Part shown: in pieces, positions 9,424 to 18,592 of the stretch
How the letters are laid out: each line of letters starts with the position of its first letter
Position numbering within the stretch: the first letter of the stretch is position 1
Source of the DNA: OCS155 cluster bacterium AG-333-G23
Lineage (GTDB): Bacteria > Actinomycetota > Acidimicrobiia > Actinomarinales > Actinomarinaceae
Assembly (NCBI GenBank): GCA_003282445.1
Contig: QBZE01000001.1
Location: 124,001 to 188,000, forward strand
Reading direction: 5' to 3'
DNA: 64,000 nucleotides
Position numbers and translations under genes: made by a program
The notes under the pieces: model-generated
Databases searched by the model: none
What the model saw: the letters and a program-made list of their open reading frames with translations, nothing else
What the model was told of the DNA's origin: nothing

Positions 9424-10647
9424 GTGGATTTAATAATAGAAAAATTTTTAGAGATTGTAATAATATTAATTGCAGCAAAAACTGGTGCAGAATTGATGAG
9501 AAGAATCAATCAACCAGCTGTTATAGGCGAATTAATTGCTGGAATAGTTATAGGCTATTACGGATTAGGACTATTACCGCATGCTGAACCAGGAGACGTT
9601 ATTTCAACCTTGGCAGAGATAGGGATTATTCTCTTGCTTTTCGAGGTAGGTTTAGAAACAGATTTAAAAGAGTTTGTTGAGTTAGGGTCAACTTCACTGT
9701 TTGTTGCATTAATTGGAGTAGTAGCTCCTTTTGCTTTAGGATACGGTTCGGTTTATGCATTAAATCTTGGAGGGGACTTCCAATTTGAAGTCGCACTGTT
9801 TGTTGGAGCTGCAATGACGGCCACTTCAGTCGGCATTACTGCAAGAGTATTTGGAGATCTAGGAGCATTAAAAACCAAGGAAGCCAAAACCATAATTGGC
9901 GCAGCAGTGGTTGATGATATTTTGGGGTTATTAATTCTTACCGTTGTTGCAGGGTTATTAGGTAATGATGGGGACTTTTCAATTCAAGATCTTGGAATAA
10001 TAACATTTAAAGCTGTAGGGTTTTTACTTCTCACAGTTTTCCTTGGTAGAAAGCTTTCACCTACAATATTTAACTTTTTTGTAAAAATACCTTCACCTGG
10101 AACATTCGTGACGGGTTGTTTTATTTTTGCAATGGGACTAGGAGCTGCAGCTCATTCAGTTGGTTTACATCCAATAGTGGGTGCTTTTGCAGGAGGAGTG
10201 TTAGCTGGTGAAGCAAATATGACTACTCGAATAAGAGATGAGATGAAAAATATAAACTTTCTTCTAGTGCCGGTGTTTTTCGTTTATATAGGTTCAGAGG
10301 TAAACATAACTATCCTTGCATCCTTAGATGTATTTTTAATGGGATTATTAATTAGTTTCTTAGCTTTTATTGGCAAATATGTTTCAGCAATTGGAGCTAT
10401 TGGAAAAGGAATGAACACTTCTGTAATTGGAATTGGTATGGCACCAAGAGGAGAGGTTGGGTTAATTTTTGTTGCAGTTGCTACCTCTACTTTATCTTCA
10501 GTAATTAATGAAGAAATAATTGCAATAATCATTTGGATGGTTATAAATACAACTATTATTGCTCCAATTTTATTAAACAGAATCTTAAAGAAATCAGCTA
10601 AAAAACAACAAGATGATGATCGCTTTGAGTCACCAGTAGTTGAGTGA
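9424..10647 (+). CDS. CPA2-family Na+(K+)/H+ antiporter, membrane domain only
   Basis: This 407-residue integral membrane protein belongs to the monovalent cation:proton antiporter-2 family (KefB/NapA type). It has about 12-13 hydrophobic segments, starting with the N-terminal signature QPAVIGELIAGIVIG, and an aspartate pair in AVVDDILGLLIL (D164/D165), the arrangement found in electrogenic NapA/NhaA-like antiporters. There is no C-terminal TrkA-N/RCK nucleotide-binding domain, so it is not a full KefB/C channel. The start is GTG. It lies 66 bases before the membrane pyrophosphatase, a neighbourhood that suggests ion homeostasis. The ion cannot be fixed by inspection. Confidence 0.85.
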   Translation: MDLIIEKFLEIVIILIAAKTGAELMRRINQPAVIGELIAGIVIGYYGLGLLPHAEPGDVISTLAEIGIILLLFEVGLETDLKEFVELGSTSLFVALIGVVAPFALGYGSVYALNLGGDFQFEVALFVGAAMTATSVGITARVFGDLGALKTKEAKTIIGAAVVDDILGLLILTVVAGLLGNDGDFSIQDLGIITFKAVGFLLLTVFLGRKLSPTIFNFFVKIPSPGTFVTGCFIFAMGLGAAAHSVGLHPIVGAFAGGVLAGEANMTTRIRDEMKNINFLLVPVFFVYIGSEVNITILASLDVFLMGLLISFLAFIGKYVSAIGAIGKGMNTSVIGIGMAPRGEVGLIFVAVATSTLSSVINEEIIAIIIWMVINTTIIAPILLNRILKKSAKKQQDDDRFESPVVE

Positions 10648-10713
10648 TAAAATAGACATAATAAAATAAATTTTTACTATCATATTATGGGTCAATATTA
10701 AGGGAGAATATTA

Positions 10714-12753
10714 ATGTTATTTAACTCTATTATCGCTGCTTTTCTTGGGTTAGCTTTAGCAGCTTTTTATGCAAACAAGGTTTTATCAATAAAAGTTACT
10801 GATGAAAAAGTTGAAGAGCTTTCTGCTTCTATACGTGAAGGATCGATGGCTTTTTTAAAAAGGATGTATTCATGGATTAGTGTTTTTGTTGTTGTATTAG
10901 CAGTTTTGATATCAACATTAACTGAATGGGGATATCCATGGGGTTCAATAGCATTTGTAGCAGGAGCCTTCCTTTCTTCACTAGCTGGTTTTATCGGAAT
11001 GAGAATAGCTACAGCTGCCAATGGAAGAACAACAGAAGCTGCAAGAGATGGTGGAACACTAAAAGCATTACCAGTGGCTTTTAGAGGGGGTGCTGTAATG
11101 GGATTTACAGTGGCTGGACTAGGACTCCTTGGTGTATCAGTAGGATATTGGGTTTTCATTGATATTTTAGAATTGCCAAATGGTTATGATGTTTTAGCAG
11201 CAATTGGACTTGGAGGTTCTTCGATTGCTCTTTTTGCAAGAGTCGGTGGAGGAATTTATACAAAAGCAGCAGATGTAGGCGCAGACCTAGTAGGGAAAGT
11301 TGAAGCCGGTATACCAGAAGATGATCCAAGAAACCCAGCAACAATAGCTGACAACGTAGGAGACAACGTAGGAGATGTTGCAGGCATGGGAGCGGATCTT
11401 TTTGAGAGCTATGTAGGTTCCTTAGTTGCTCCTCTTGCGTATGCAGCAATAGTTTTTAGTGGCCAAAATGTTTTACCTTCATTATTATTTTTTCCATTAG
11501 CAGTTGGAACGATTGGTATGGGAGCTTCTATAGTTTCATCTTTTTTTGTTAAACCAAAAGAAGGAAAATTAGCTCAAGCTTTACATAGAGGAACTTATAG
11601 CGCTGCAGCTTTAACAACTTTAGGCGTTTACTTTCTTAGTGATAACATGTTTTCTTCATATTCAGAGAATTCAATAGGCCTCTTTTTTGCTGTGATAATT
11701 GGACTTGCTGTGGGACTGCTAGTCGGCCAAATTTCAGAATGGTTTACATCTGATCATTATTCAATAGTAAAAAATATAGCCGATCAAGCTAAAACAGGTC
11801 CCGCAACACTAGTATTGTCTGGGATTTCAGAAGGAATGCGATCAGCTGCTTTTTCCGTAATAGTTGTAGTTTTTGGTATAGGAGGAGCTTACACAGCAGG
11901 AGACTGGGCTTTGGGATCTGGCGGTGGAATTTATGGTATTGCGATAGCTGCAATAGGTGTTTTAGCTACTTTAGGAATAACAGTCGCTGTAGATGCTTAC
12001 GGACCAATAGCTGATAATGCTGGAGGTATTGCTGAGATGGCCCACCTTCCTCCAGAAGTTAGGGAAGCTACTGATGAATTAGACTCACTTGGAAACACAA
12101 CAGCTGCAATTGCTAAAGGGTTTGCAATAGGTTCCGCGGCTGTCACAGCTTTAGCACTATTTTCTGCTTTTGTTCAAAGTGCAGGCTTAAGTGAAATTGG
12201 ATTAAACATAACGAAGGTAGAAGTTACTGCTGGATTATTTTTAGGGGGGATGTTCCCATTCCTTTTTGCTGCGATGACAATAAATGCTGTAGGGAGGGCT
12301 GCTTTCAAGATGATTGAAGAGGTTAGAAGACAGTTTAAAGAAATACCTGGACTTAGAGAAGGCAAAGAAGGAGTAAAGCCTGATTACACAAGATGTGTAG
12401 ATATTGCAACTTCAGCTGCTTTAAAAGAAATGTTGCTTCCAGGAGGTTTAGCTATAGCATTGCCATTGATTATTGGATTTTGGAATAAAGAAGCTCTAGG
12501 TGGTTTCTTAGCCGGGTCTCTTGTAACAGGTTTCTTGTTAGCAATATTTATGGCTAACTCAGGAGGTGCTTGGGACAACGCAAAGAAATATATCGAAGCA
12601 GGAGGCGGAGCAGGGAAAGGCTCTGATGAACATAAAGCTGCTGTAATTGGGGATACAATCGGAGACCCATTTAAAGACACCTCTGGACCTGCAATGAATA
12701 TAGTTATAAAAGTAATGACTATTGTTAGCTTAATATTTGCTTCAGCATTTTAA
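10714..12753 (+). CDS. hppA: Membrane-bound ion-translocating pyrophosphatase
   Basis: The enzyme couples pyrophosphate hydrolysis to H+ or Na+ export. The 679 residues form about 16 membrane helices. The substrate site is clear in DVGADLVGKVEAGIPEDDPRNPATIADNVGDNVGD, and the C-terminal GDTIGDPFKDTSGP is conserved. In the helix that separates the two major types the sequence reads GNTTAA (460-465): alanine is typical of K+-dependent enzymes, whereas K+-independent proton pumps carry lysine (GNTTKA). A good GGGAG site lies before the ATG, and TATTAT at 10683-10688 could be the -10 box. Whether it pumps H+ or Na+ is open. Confidence 0.95.
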   Translation: MLFNSIIAAFLGLALAAFYANKVLSIKVTDEKVEELSASIREGSMAFLKRMYSWISVFVVVLAVLISTLTEWGYPWGSIAFVAGAFLSSLAGFIGMRIATAANGRTTEAARDGGTLKALPVAFRGGAVMGFTVAGLGLLGVSVGYWVFIDILELPNGYDVLAAIGLGGSSIALFARVGGGIYTKAADVGADLVGKVEAGIPEDDPRNPATIADNVGDNVGDVAGMGADLFESYVGSLVAPLAYAAIVFSGQNVLPSLLFFPLAVGTIGMGASIVSSFFVKPKEGKLAQALHRGTYSAAALTTLGVYFLSDNMFSSYSENSIGLFFAVIIGLAVGLLVGQISEWFTSDHYSIVKNIADQAKTGPATLVLSGISEGMRSAAFSVIVVVFGIGGAYTAGDWALGSGGGIYGIAIAAIGVLATLGITVAVDAYGPIADNAGGIAEMAHLPPEVREATDELDSLGNTTAAIAKGFAIGSAAVTALALFSAFVQSAGLSEIGLNITKVEVTAGLFLGGMFPFLFAAMTINAVGRAAFKMIEEVRRQFKEIPGLREGKEGVKPDYTRCVDIATSAALKEMLLPGGLAIALPLIIGFWNKEALGGFLAGSLVTGFLLAIFMANSGGAWDNAKKYIEAGGGAGKGSDEHKAAVIGDTIGDPFKDTSGPAMNIVIKVMTIVSLIFASAF

Positions 12754-12799
12754 TTAAGTACATTTTTAGTTTCTACGTATAATATTATTCAAATAGTCT

Positions 12800-13870
12800 A
12801 TGAATATATTATTGATAACAAATGATTGGTTGCCAAAAAAAGGCGGAATCAGCACATATCTAACTAAATTATCAGAAAATTTGAATTCAAATCTCATTAT
12901 TTATGCTCCTAATTGGGCTGATGGTGAGAAAGTAATAAAATCAAAAGATAAATTTATATTTAATCCAAATAAAGTCTTCCAAGAAGTACAGGAAATTGTT
13001 TTTACAAGAGAGGTAGATTTAATTGTTCATGGTTCTAGTAATCCAAATTTTTTATTTGTAAATAAATTAACAAATTTAGAACTTCCAAATCAACCACGTC
13101 ATATAAAAATTCCTCAGTACATGATATGTCATGGCGCAGAATTTAATATTTTAAATTATATTCCCGTAGTAAGAACAATCTTAAAAAGAAATCTTAATAA
13201 TTTGAATAGTGTATTCACTGTAAGTGAATTTTCGCGTAAAAAATTAATTGATATAACTTCAACAGAAGTAATAAATATTGGAGCAGGAGCCGATGTTCAA
13301 GATTTTAAAAGAGATTATAAAGTAGAAGAAGGATTAACTGTCGGCGTAGTAAGCAGATTTGTTTCAAGGAAAAAAATAAATTGGCTTATAGATGCCGTTC
13401 ATGAAATAAACGAAGAGGGCCATAAAATAAAGTTAAATATCCTGGGATTTGGTAAGCAAGAAAACTATTTAAAAAAATTAGCTGGTATATCTTCTGCCGA
13501 AGTAACTTTTTTTGATGATTTAAAAGAAGATGAAAATAGTGATTTTTATAAATCAATAGATATTTTTGCTATGCCTTCAACTTCAAAGTATTTTGGAATT
13601 GAGTATGAGGGCCTAGGATTAGTTTATCTTGAGGCAGGAATTCATGGTTTGCCAGTTATAGTTGGAGCTTCTGGTGGTTCGATAGAAACAATTCTTCCCG
13701 GTAGGAGTGGTTTTGTTGTTAGTTCCCCAAAACTTTTGAAGGAAGCAATTTTATATTTTATTAATAATCCGCAAAAAATTGAAGAGTTTGGTATTGCAAG
13801 TAAAAAGTTTGTTGAAGAAAATTACAATTGGAAAAACTCAATTGATAAGCTTGAATCAAACCTTCATTAA
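12800..13870 (+). CDS. GT4 glycosyltransferase, PimB-like mannosyltransferase
   Basis: A 356-residue two-domain GT-B glycosyltransferase. The N-terminus LLITNDWLPKKGGISTYL and YAPNW resemble the start of mycobacterial PimB, which adds the second mannose to phosphatidylinositol mannosides. The C-terminal domain has VVSRFVSRKKINWLIDAV, LGFGKQENYLKKLA, IFAMPSTS and a conserved EGLGLVYLEAGIHGLPVI with the nucleotide-sugar-binding glutamates, then SGGSIETI. It is probably cytoplasmic or at the inner membrane face and acts in glycolipid synthesis. TATAAT at 12778-12783 is a likely -10 box giving a very short leader. Acceptor and donor are inferred. Confidence 0.82.
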   Translation: MNILLITNDWLPKKGGISTYLTKLSENLNSNLIIYAPNWADGEKVIKSKDKFIFNPNKVFQEVQEIVFTREVDLIVHGSSNPNFLFVNKLTNLELPNQPRHIKIPQYMICHGAEFNILNYIPVVRTILKRNLNNLNSVFTVSEFSRKKLIDITSTEVINIGAGADVQDFKRDYKVEEGLTVGVVSRFVSRKKINWLIDAVHEINEEGHKIKLNILGFGKQENYLKKLAGISSAEVTFFDDLKEDENSDFYKSIDIFAMPSTSKYFGIEYEGLGLVYLEAGIHGLPVIVGASGGSIETILPGRSGFVVSSPKLLKEAILYFINNPQKIEEFGIASKKFVEENYNWKNSIDKLESNLH

Positions 13871-13874
13871 GTAG

Positions 13875-14807
13875 CTAACCTTTTTCTTTGATATCTCCAA
13901 ATAAACTAAGTATTTCTTCAGGACTTATAGTTAAGGCATCTCTTGGACTTTCTAATGGCTTGTTCTTTTTTTCAATAACAATTTTATTTATTAGATTGTC
14001 TTTAGTTGCATCTTCTGCTTTCATACGGAATCTTCCTCTATAAAGGACAATTTCAAGTAATTTTGAGAGCTCTACTAATTCGTCTTTAGATAATTTTTTT
14101 ATTGTTTTTTCTACTATTTTGAAAACTTCTGAAATTGAATCTATAATTTTTTCTTTTGTTGCGCTTTTAGGTACTTTTTTATTTTCATTATCTAATATTT
14201 CTAAAATTCTTTGAGATTTTTCTTCTTCAATTAATTCAAAAATTTCCCCCTTTTTTAATGTTTTTAGTTCGTCATTATCAAAAACCTGTCTAGTCCTTTG
14301 TTTCATTGAGTAGCCACCATAAGGGCCAACTGCCGTCATATAATCCCAACCATTTTCACTGACTATATGTCTTGGATTTTTTGCTGATAAAGAAAATCTT
14401 TCTATTGCTTCGTCTGGGGTTAGTTTGTCCGGATCTTCATCTTCAAAAATAGGTCCGATCATATTTTTATAAATACATTTATCTTGTCTTACTCCCTTTT
14501 CTTTAACTCCATGTTGAATATAGAAATTTCCATTTGGCCCTAACTTAATGTAGATTGAAGTATCACATTCAGGACATTTACATATGATACGTTCTTTACT
14601 TAAACTCGCTTCTTGTTTTTTTTCAAGGTCTGCAATAAGCTCTTTAGTTATTTCTTCTATTGTAATTTCAGGAGGCAATCCAATCTTAAAATCATCGTTT
14701 CTTAGAAGATAAGGATAAGGAACTCTTCCTTGAATTCTTCCTGTTTTTATAACATAAGGTGAATCAAAAGGTAAAGGAATTGAAGTTAACTCAATCGGAT
14801 CAGGCAT
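13875..14807 (-). CDS. Detached C-terminal region of DNA topoisomerase I
   Basis: These 310 residues look like the C-terminal segments of actinobacterial TopA, here encoded separately. An element with VIKTGRIQGRVPYPYLL and GLPPEITIEEITKEL and a later one with LTPDEAIERFSLS, GPYGGYSMKQRTRQVF and LKKGEIFELIEEE match the repeated KTGRYGPYV and LTxxEAxxLL blocks that follow the TopA catalytic core. CKCPECD is a possible zinc pair. The ATG at 14807 overlaps the stop of the core gene (ATGCCTGA), with GAAGGA seven bases upstream, so translation is coupled. A TTG at 14822 could add five residues. It probably associates with the core to bind DNA. Confidence 0.75.
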   Translation of the reverse strand: MPDPIELTSIPLPFDSPYVIKTGRIQGRVPYPYLLRNDDFKIGLPPEITIEEITKELIADLEKKQEASLSKERIICKCPECDTSIYIKLGPNGNFYIQHGVKEKGVRQDKCIYKNMIGPIFEDEDPDKLTPDEAIERFSLSAKNPRHIVSENGWDYMTAVGPYGGYSMKQRTRQVFDNDELKTLKKGEIFELIEEEKSQRILEILDNENKKVPKSATKEKIIDSISEVFKIVEKTIKKLSKDELVELSKLLEIVLYRGRFRMKAEDATKDNLINKIVIEKKNKPLESPRDALTISPEEILSLFGDIKEKG

Positions 14808-16569
14808 TTTCGTATCCTTCAATATGTTTTTTTATTTTGCTGTAAGAATCTTCTAAGAATTTTACTTTTGCCTCTTCTGGATCTTTACTTTCAAGTATTT
14901 TGTCTAATTCATCTTCCATTAGTTTTGAAAATTCATAATCTATGTATAAATCAAAATAAGGTTTCATAAAATTATTAATCATTGCAATTGCAAGAATTCT
15001 TGGTTTTAAACTAGATTCAGAATTAATAAACACAGAAGTAATACTTTCAATAATTGAAACATATGTTGATGGCCTACCTATTCCTAGCTCTTCAAGCTTG
15101 TTAATCAATGAAGTAGAAGAGTATCTATTTGGAGGTGTCGTAAATTTTTCTTCTGATTTGGAATTTATTATATTTATTAAATCACCTTCAGCCAGGTCTG
15201 GTAATTCTTGAGACTTTTCACTTAAATCCTTAATTAAGTCTCTATAGCCACCAAAAATCCATGTTGTTCCAGAAATTCCAAGAATGATTGGACCAAAAGT
15301 GTCATCTTCTACTTCTATTTCTATGCTTTTTGTTACTCCTTTGGCTTCTGTCATCTGAGAAGCTACAGTTATATTAAAAATTAAAGAATAAAGTTTAAAC
15401 TCATCACTATCTTCTTTATATTTTCCAATTAATTCTTTTGGCTCAGTAAAAATATCTCCAGAAGGTCTAATAGCCTCGTGGGCTGCTTGAGCGTTTTTAT
15501 TATCTCCATATAAATTTGGCTCAGTTGGTAGATGGTCTTTCGTAAAGTTTTCAGATATATATTTTCTAGCCGCTTTAATTGCGATGTCTGAAAGTCGGAT
15601 AGAGTCTGTTCTCATATAAGTAATTAATCCTTCTTGGTAAAGCTTTTGAGCTACACTCATTGTTTTTCTCGGTTGAAATCCTAGATTGTTTCTTGCTGAA
15701 GATTGTAAGCTTGTAGTTTTCAGAGGCTTAGGTGGCTTACCACTTCTTGGTGTTTCTTTTATCTTAGATGTTTTAGCAGAACCATTATTGAGTATTTTCA
15801 ATACTTCACCGCAGTCTTTTTCTGTAATGTATTCTTTATCTTTATTTATTTTTTTACCGTTTTTATCAAAATCTTTTGACGAAGCAATCCTCTTTCCTTT
15901 TACACTTTTAATATTTGCAACAAATTCAATATCTGAAGTTTTACACGTTGCTTCAATTTCAAAATACTTTGATTTAACAAATCTTAATCTTTCTTCTTCC
16001 TTCTCAACGATGAGTCTTATAGCAGGCCCCTGAACTCTTCCTGTAGATATAAAAGCACCACCAAGGTCTCTTAATTTTGGTGATATTTCATATCCAATCA
16101 TTCGATCAAGAGTTCTTCTTGCCTCATAGGATTTAAATTTTCCTATATCTATAACTTCAGGATTTTCGATAGCATTTAATACTGCGGGTTCAGTAATTTC
16201 GTTAAATTTTATTCTTTTAGGTTCTTTTTTAAGTTCAAGAGCTTCTTTTAAGTGATAGGCGATAGCTTCCCCTTCCCTATCATCATCAGTTGCTAGATAA
16301 ACATCAGGAGCTTTGTCTGCTAGTTCTCTTAATTCTTTAACTATTTTTTTTCTGTCTTCAGGTATAACATAAATATTTTCGAATTCATCAGGCTTTACAG
16401 CTCCCCAAAGTATTTCTTCTTTTGTATATTGAGGAGGAATAGATTTTGTATTTCTAGGTAGATCCCTAATATGACCAACACTTGATTTAACTATATATTC
16501 AGACCCAAGTATTTTTGATATAGTTTTTACTTTCGTAGGAGACTCTACAATTACTAAAGGTTTTGACAT
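14800..16569 (-). CDS. topA: DNA topoisomerase I, catalytic core (truncated; tail encoded separately)
   Basis: Type IA topoisomerase that relaxes negative supercoils. It begins with the Toprim domain (SKPLVIVESPTKVKTISKIL; ATDDDREGEAIA) and contains the gate and active-site tyrosine Y318 in GLITYMRTDS. At 589 residues it ends shortly after the catalytic domains, whereas actinobacterial TopA is usually near 900. The missing C-terminal blocks are in the next gene, which overlaps by 8 bases in another frame with its own ribosome binding site. The core reading frame is intact, which favours true gene fission over a recent mutation. A one-base sequencing error cannot be excluded. Confidence 0.93.
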   Translation of the reverse strand: MSKPLVIVESPTKVKTISKILGSEYIVKSSVGHIRDLPRNTKSIPPQYTKEEILWGAVKPDEFENIYVIPEDRKKIVKELRELADKAPDVYLATDDDREGEAIAYHLKEALELKKEPKRIKFNEITEPAVLNAIENPEVIDIGKFKSYEARRTLDRMIGYEISPKLRDLGGAFISTGRVQGPAIRLIVEKEEERLRFVKSKYFEIEATCKTSDIEFVANIKSVKGKRIASSKDFDKNGKKINKDKEYITEKDCGEVLKILNNGSAKTSKIKETPRSGKPPKPLKTTSLQSSARNNLGFQPRKTMSVAQKLYQEGLITYMRTDSIRLSDIAIKAARKYISENFTKDHLPTEPNLYGDNKNAQAAHEAIRPSGDIFTEPKELIGKYKEDSDEFKLYSLIFNITVASQMTEAKGVTKSIEIEVEDDTFGPIILGISGTTWIFGGYRDLIKDLSEKSQELPDLAEGDLINIINSKSEEKFTTPPNRYSSTSLINKLEELGIGRPSTYVSIIESITSVFINSESSLKPRILAIAMINNFMKPYFDLYIDYEFSKLMEDELDKILESKDPEEAKVKFLEDSYSKIKKHIEGYENA

Positions 16570-16655
16570 GCCCTTATTGATAACACTATTTTTTCAATAT
16601 GTACAGCTTTTAAAAAAAAAGTATTTTAAATACCATTTATGATGAGTAGAGAAGA

Positions 16656-17987
16656 ATGAATTCAATAAAAATATTTTCGAAATCGCAGTTCTCCATTTTA
16701 TGGTGGTCAGGTTCACTTTCAAGCTTTGGAGATTGGGCAACATTATTTGCATCAGTAGCTTTAGCTAGTCACATAGGAACTACTGAGGGAAATTCTGAAA
16801 TAACTGCTGTAGTGCCTTTAGTTGCAAGAATTATTCCGGCCTTCCTGTCTTCAATTGCTGGTTTGATTGCTGATAAATTTAATAAAAAAAATACTATGAT
16901 TTTTTGTGATCTTTCGAGAATGTTTATTGTCTTTTTCTTATTTTTTGCAGATAATTTAGTATTACTATTTATTATTAATTTTATATCGGAGATATTTTCT
17001 TTAATTCGTCAACCATCAAGAGAAGCTATTGTGCCTGAAGTTGTAGAGAAAGAAAATCTTGTTAAAGCGAATTCACTTTTTGCTATAGGCACATATGCGA
17101 CTCTGCCAATTGCTTCTATCTTGTTTGCTGTTGTAAGTGATTTAAAAGTTCCAGAGATTATCTTAAATTATGGCAATGGTTGGAGTGGATCAATTGTATT
17201 TATTTTTGATGCTATTACATTTCTGATTTCTTCTTATATACTTTTTTACCTTAGATCAGACAAAATTAATTTATCACCAGAAGGTGAGAGATTTAGCTAC
17301 ATTGAATTTAAGGAAGGTTTAAATTACTTTTTTAAAACTCCTTCAATTAGAAACATTACGATATCAATTTCATTGAGTCTTTTTGCTGCAGGAGCCCTGT
17401 TTATTCTTGGACATACTTTCTTAACCGTAAATTTAGGATTTACAGAAAGTTCTTTTGGTTTTATGATTGCAGCTTTTGGATCTGGGATTCTATTTAGCAT
17501 GATTACACTTAGTTATTTTGTAAGTTCTTTTTCAAGAGTAAGTTTCTTAATTGGTCTAAGTATGATGCTTACAGGGCTATCCCTTTTTAGTGCTTTCAAA
17601 TCTCTTGAATTTATCAATATTTTATTATCAATTTTTGTTTCAGGAATAGGGACGGGCGGTGTTTACTTGCTTACAATCAGTTTTTTACAAGCTTCAACTA
17701 GACCTGAACTCAGAGGTAGGGTTTTTGGTAATTTTTATTCCATAGGAAGAGTAGCTTTATTAATCTCTTTTTTAACAACAGGAATACTTGCAAATTTTCT
17801 TGATAAGCATTTTGATGCGACAGGAGTTGAAATAGTCTTGCAAGGTAGTGCTATTTTAATTTTTATATCAGGCTGTCTAGGCTTCCTTACAGGATATAAG
17901 AAAATAATAAATGAGTTTGGAATTGAGAATTCAAACTTTAATAATATAAAATTAGATTTCAGACCAACAAAGGATGAACAAGAATGA
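16656..17987 (+). CDS. MFS transporter, enterobactin-exporter-like (MFS_3) type
   Basis: A 443-residue transporter with about 12 hydrophobic segments. The N-terminus FSILWWSGSLSSFGDWATLFASVAL and the loop GLIADKFNKKNTMIFCDLSRM carry the MFS motif-A pattern between helices 2 and 3. It resembles EntS-type exporters. The stop overlaps the thymidylate kinase start (ATGA). In several actinobacteria an MFS domain is fused to dTMP kinase in one polypeptide; here the two are separate but adjacent and coupled. The substrate is unknown. An AGAGAAG site precedes the ATG. Confidence 0.82.
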   Translation: MNSIKIFSKSQFSILWWSGSLSSFGDWATLFASVALASHIGTTEGNSEITAVVPLVARIIPAFLSSIAGLIADKFNKKNTMIFCDLSRMFIVFFLFFADNLVLLFIINFISEIFSLIRQPSREAIVPEVVEKENLVKANSLFAIGTYATLPIASILFAVVSDLKVPEIILNYGNGWSGSIVFIFDAITFLISSYILFYLRSDKINLSPEGERFSYIEFKEGLNYFFKTPSIRNITISISLSLFAAGALFILGHTFLTVNLGFTESSFGFMIAAFGSGILFSMITLSYFVSSFSRVSFLIGLSMMLTGLSLFSAFKSLEFINILLSIFVSGIGTGGVYLLTISFLQASTRPELRGRVFGNFYSIGRVALLISFLTTGILANFLDKHFDATGVEIVLQGSAILIFISGCLGFLTGYKKIINEFGIENSNFNNIKLDFRPTKDEQE

Positions 17988-18592
17988 ATTGTAACTACCT
18001 AGCTTTTGAAGGTATAGATGGGTCAGGCAAGACTAGTTTCATAGAAGGTCTTTGTGAAATTTTAAAAAGTCAGAGTAAAAAATATAAAGTTGTTCGTGAG
18101 CCCGGAGGAACAGAACTAGGTGAAGGGATAAGAAAGCTTTTATTAAGTCATGAATATAAAGTTCCTGATTTGAGCGAGGCTTTTCTATTTTGCGCAAACA
18201 GAGCAGAGCTTATTAAAGAAGTTGTAATACCAGAAATTGAATCTGGCTCGATTGTAATTAGTGATAGAAGTGCTTATTCTTCTATCGCCTACCAGGGAGC
18301 CGGAAGAGAGCTCGGAGTAGATCAAATATACGAACTTAACAATATTGCCTTAAATGGTTTTTGGCCAGAGAAAGTAGTTTTACTAGACATTGATCCAAAA
18401 ATTTCTCTCGAAAGACAAAAGATTAGCGATAGGATAGGTAGCTCAGAAGTTAATTTTTTTCACAGAGCTAGACAAGGGTATTTAGATTTAGCTGATAAAT
18501 ATCCCGATAAGTTTCTAGTAGTTGATGCAGAAAAGGAATTTTCAAAGAATCTAGATCTTATATGTGAGTGGTTAAACATTGGAAAAACTTAA
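17984..18592 (+). CDS. tmk: Thymidylate kinase
   Basis: Tmk phosphorylates dTMP to dTDP. The 202-residue protein has the P-loop EGIDGSGKTSF (about residues 8-18), the DR(S/Y) motif in VISDRSAYSSIAYQGAGRELG, and a lid segment with SDRIGSSEVNFFHRARQGYLDLA. Coupled by ATGA to the upstream transporter and overlapping holB by 14 bases, it forms a transporter-tmk-holB-metallohydrolase run. The tmk-holB pairing is common in bacteria. Confidence 0.94.
   Translation: MNCNYLAFEGIDGSGKTSFIEGLCEILKSQSKKYKVVREPGGTELGEGIRKLLLSHEYKVPDLSEAFLFCANRAELIKEVVIPEIESGSIVISDRSAYSSIAYQGAGRELGVDQIYELNNIALNGFWPEKVVLLDIDPKISLERQKISDRIGSSEVNFFHRARQGYLDLADKYPDKFLVVDAEKEFSKNLDLICEWLNIGKT

Noticed and set aside
16621-16633. 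GTATTTtAAATAC inverted repeat upstream of the MFS gene
   Set aside because: It consists almost only of A and T in an AT-rich gap and is short, so chance is a sufficient explanation.
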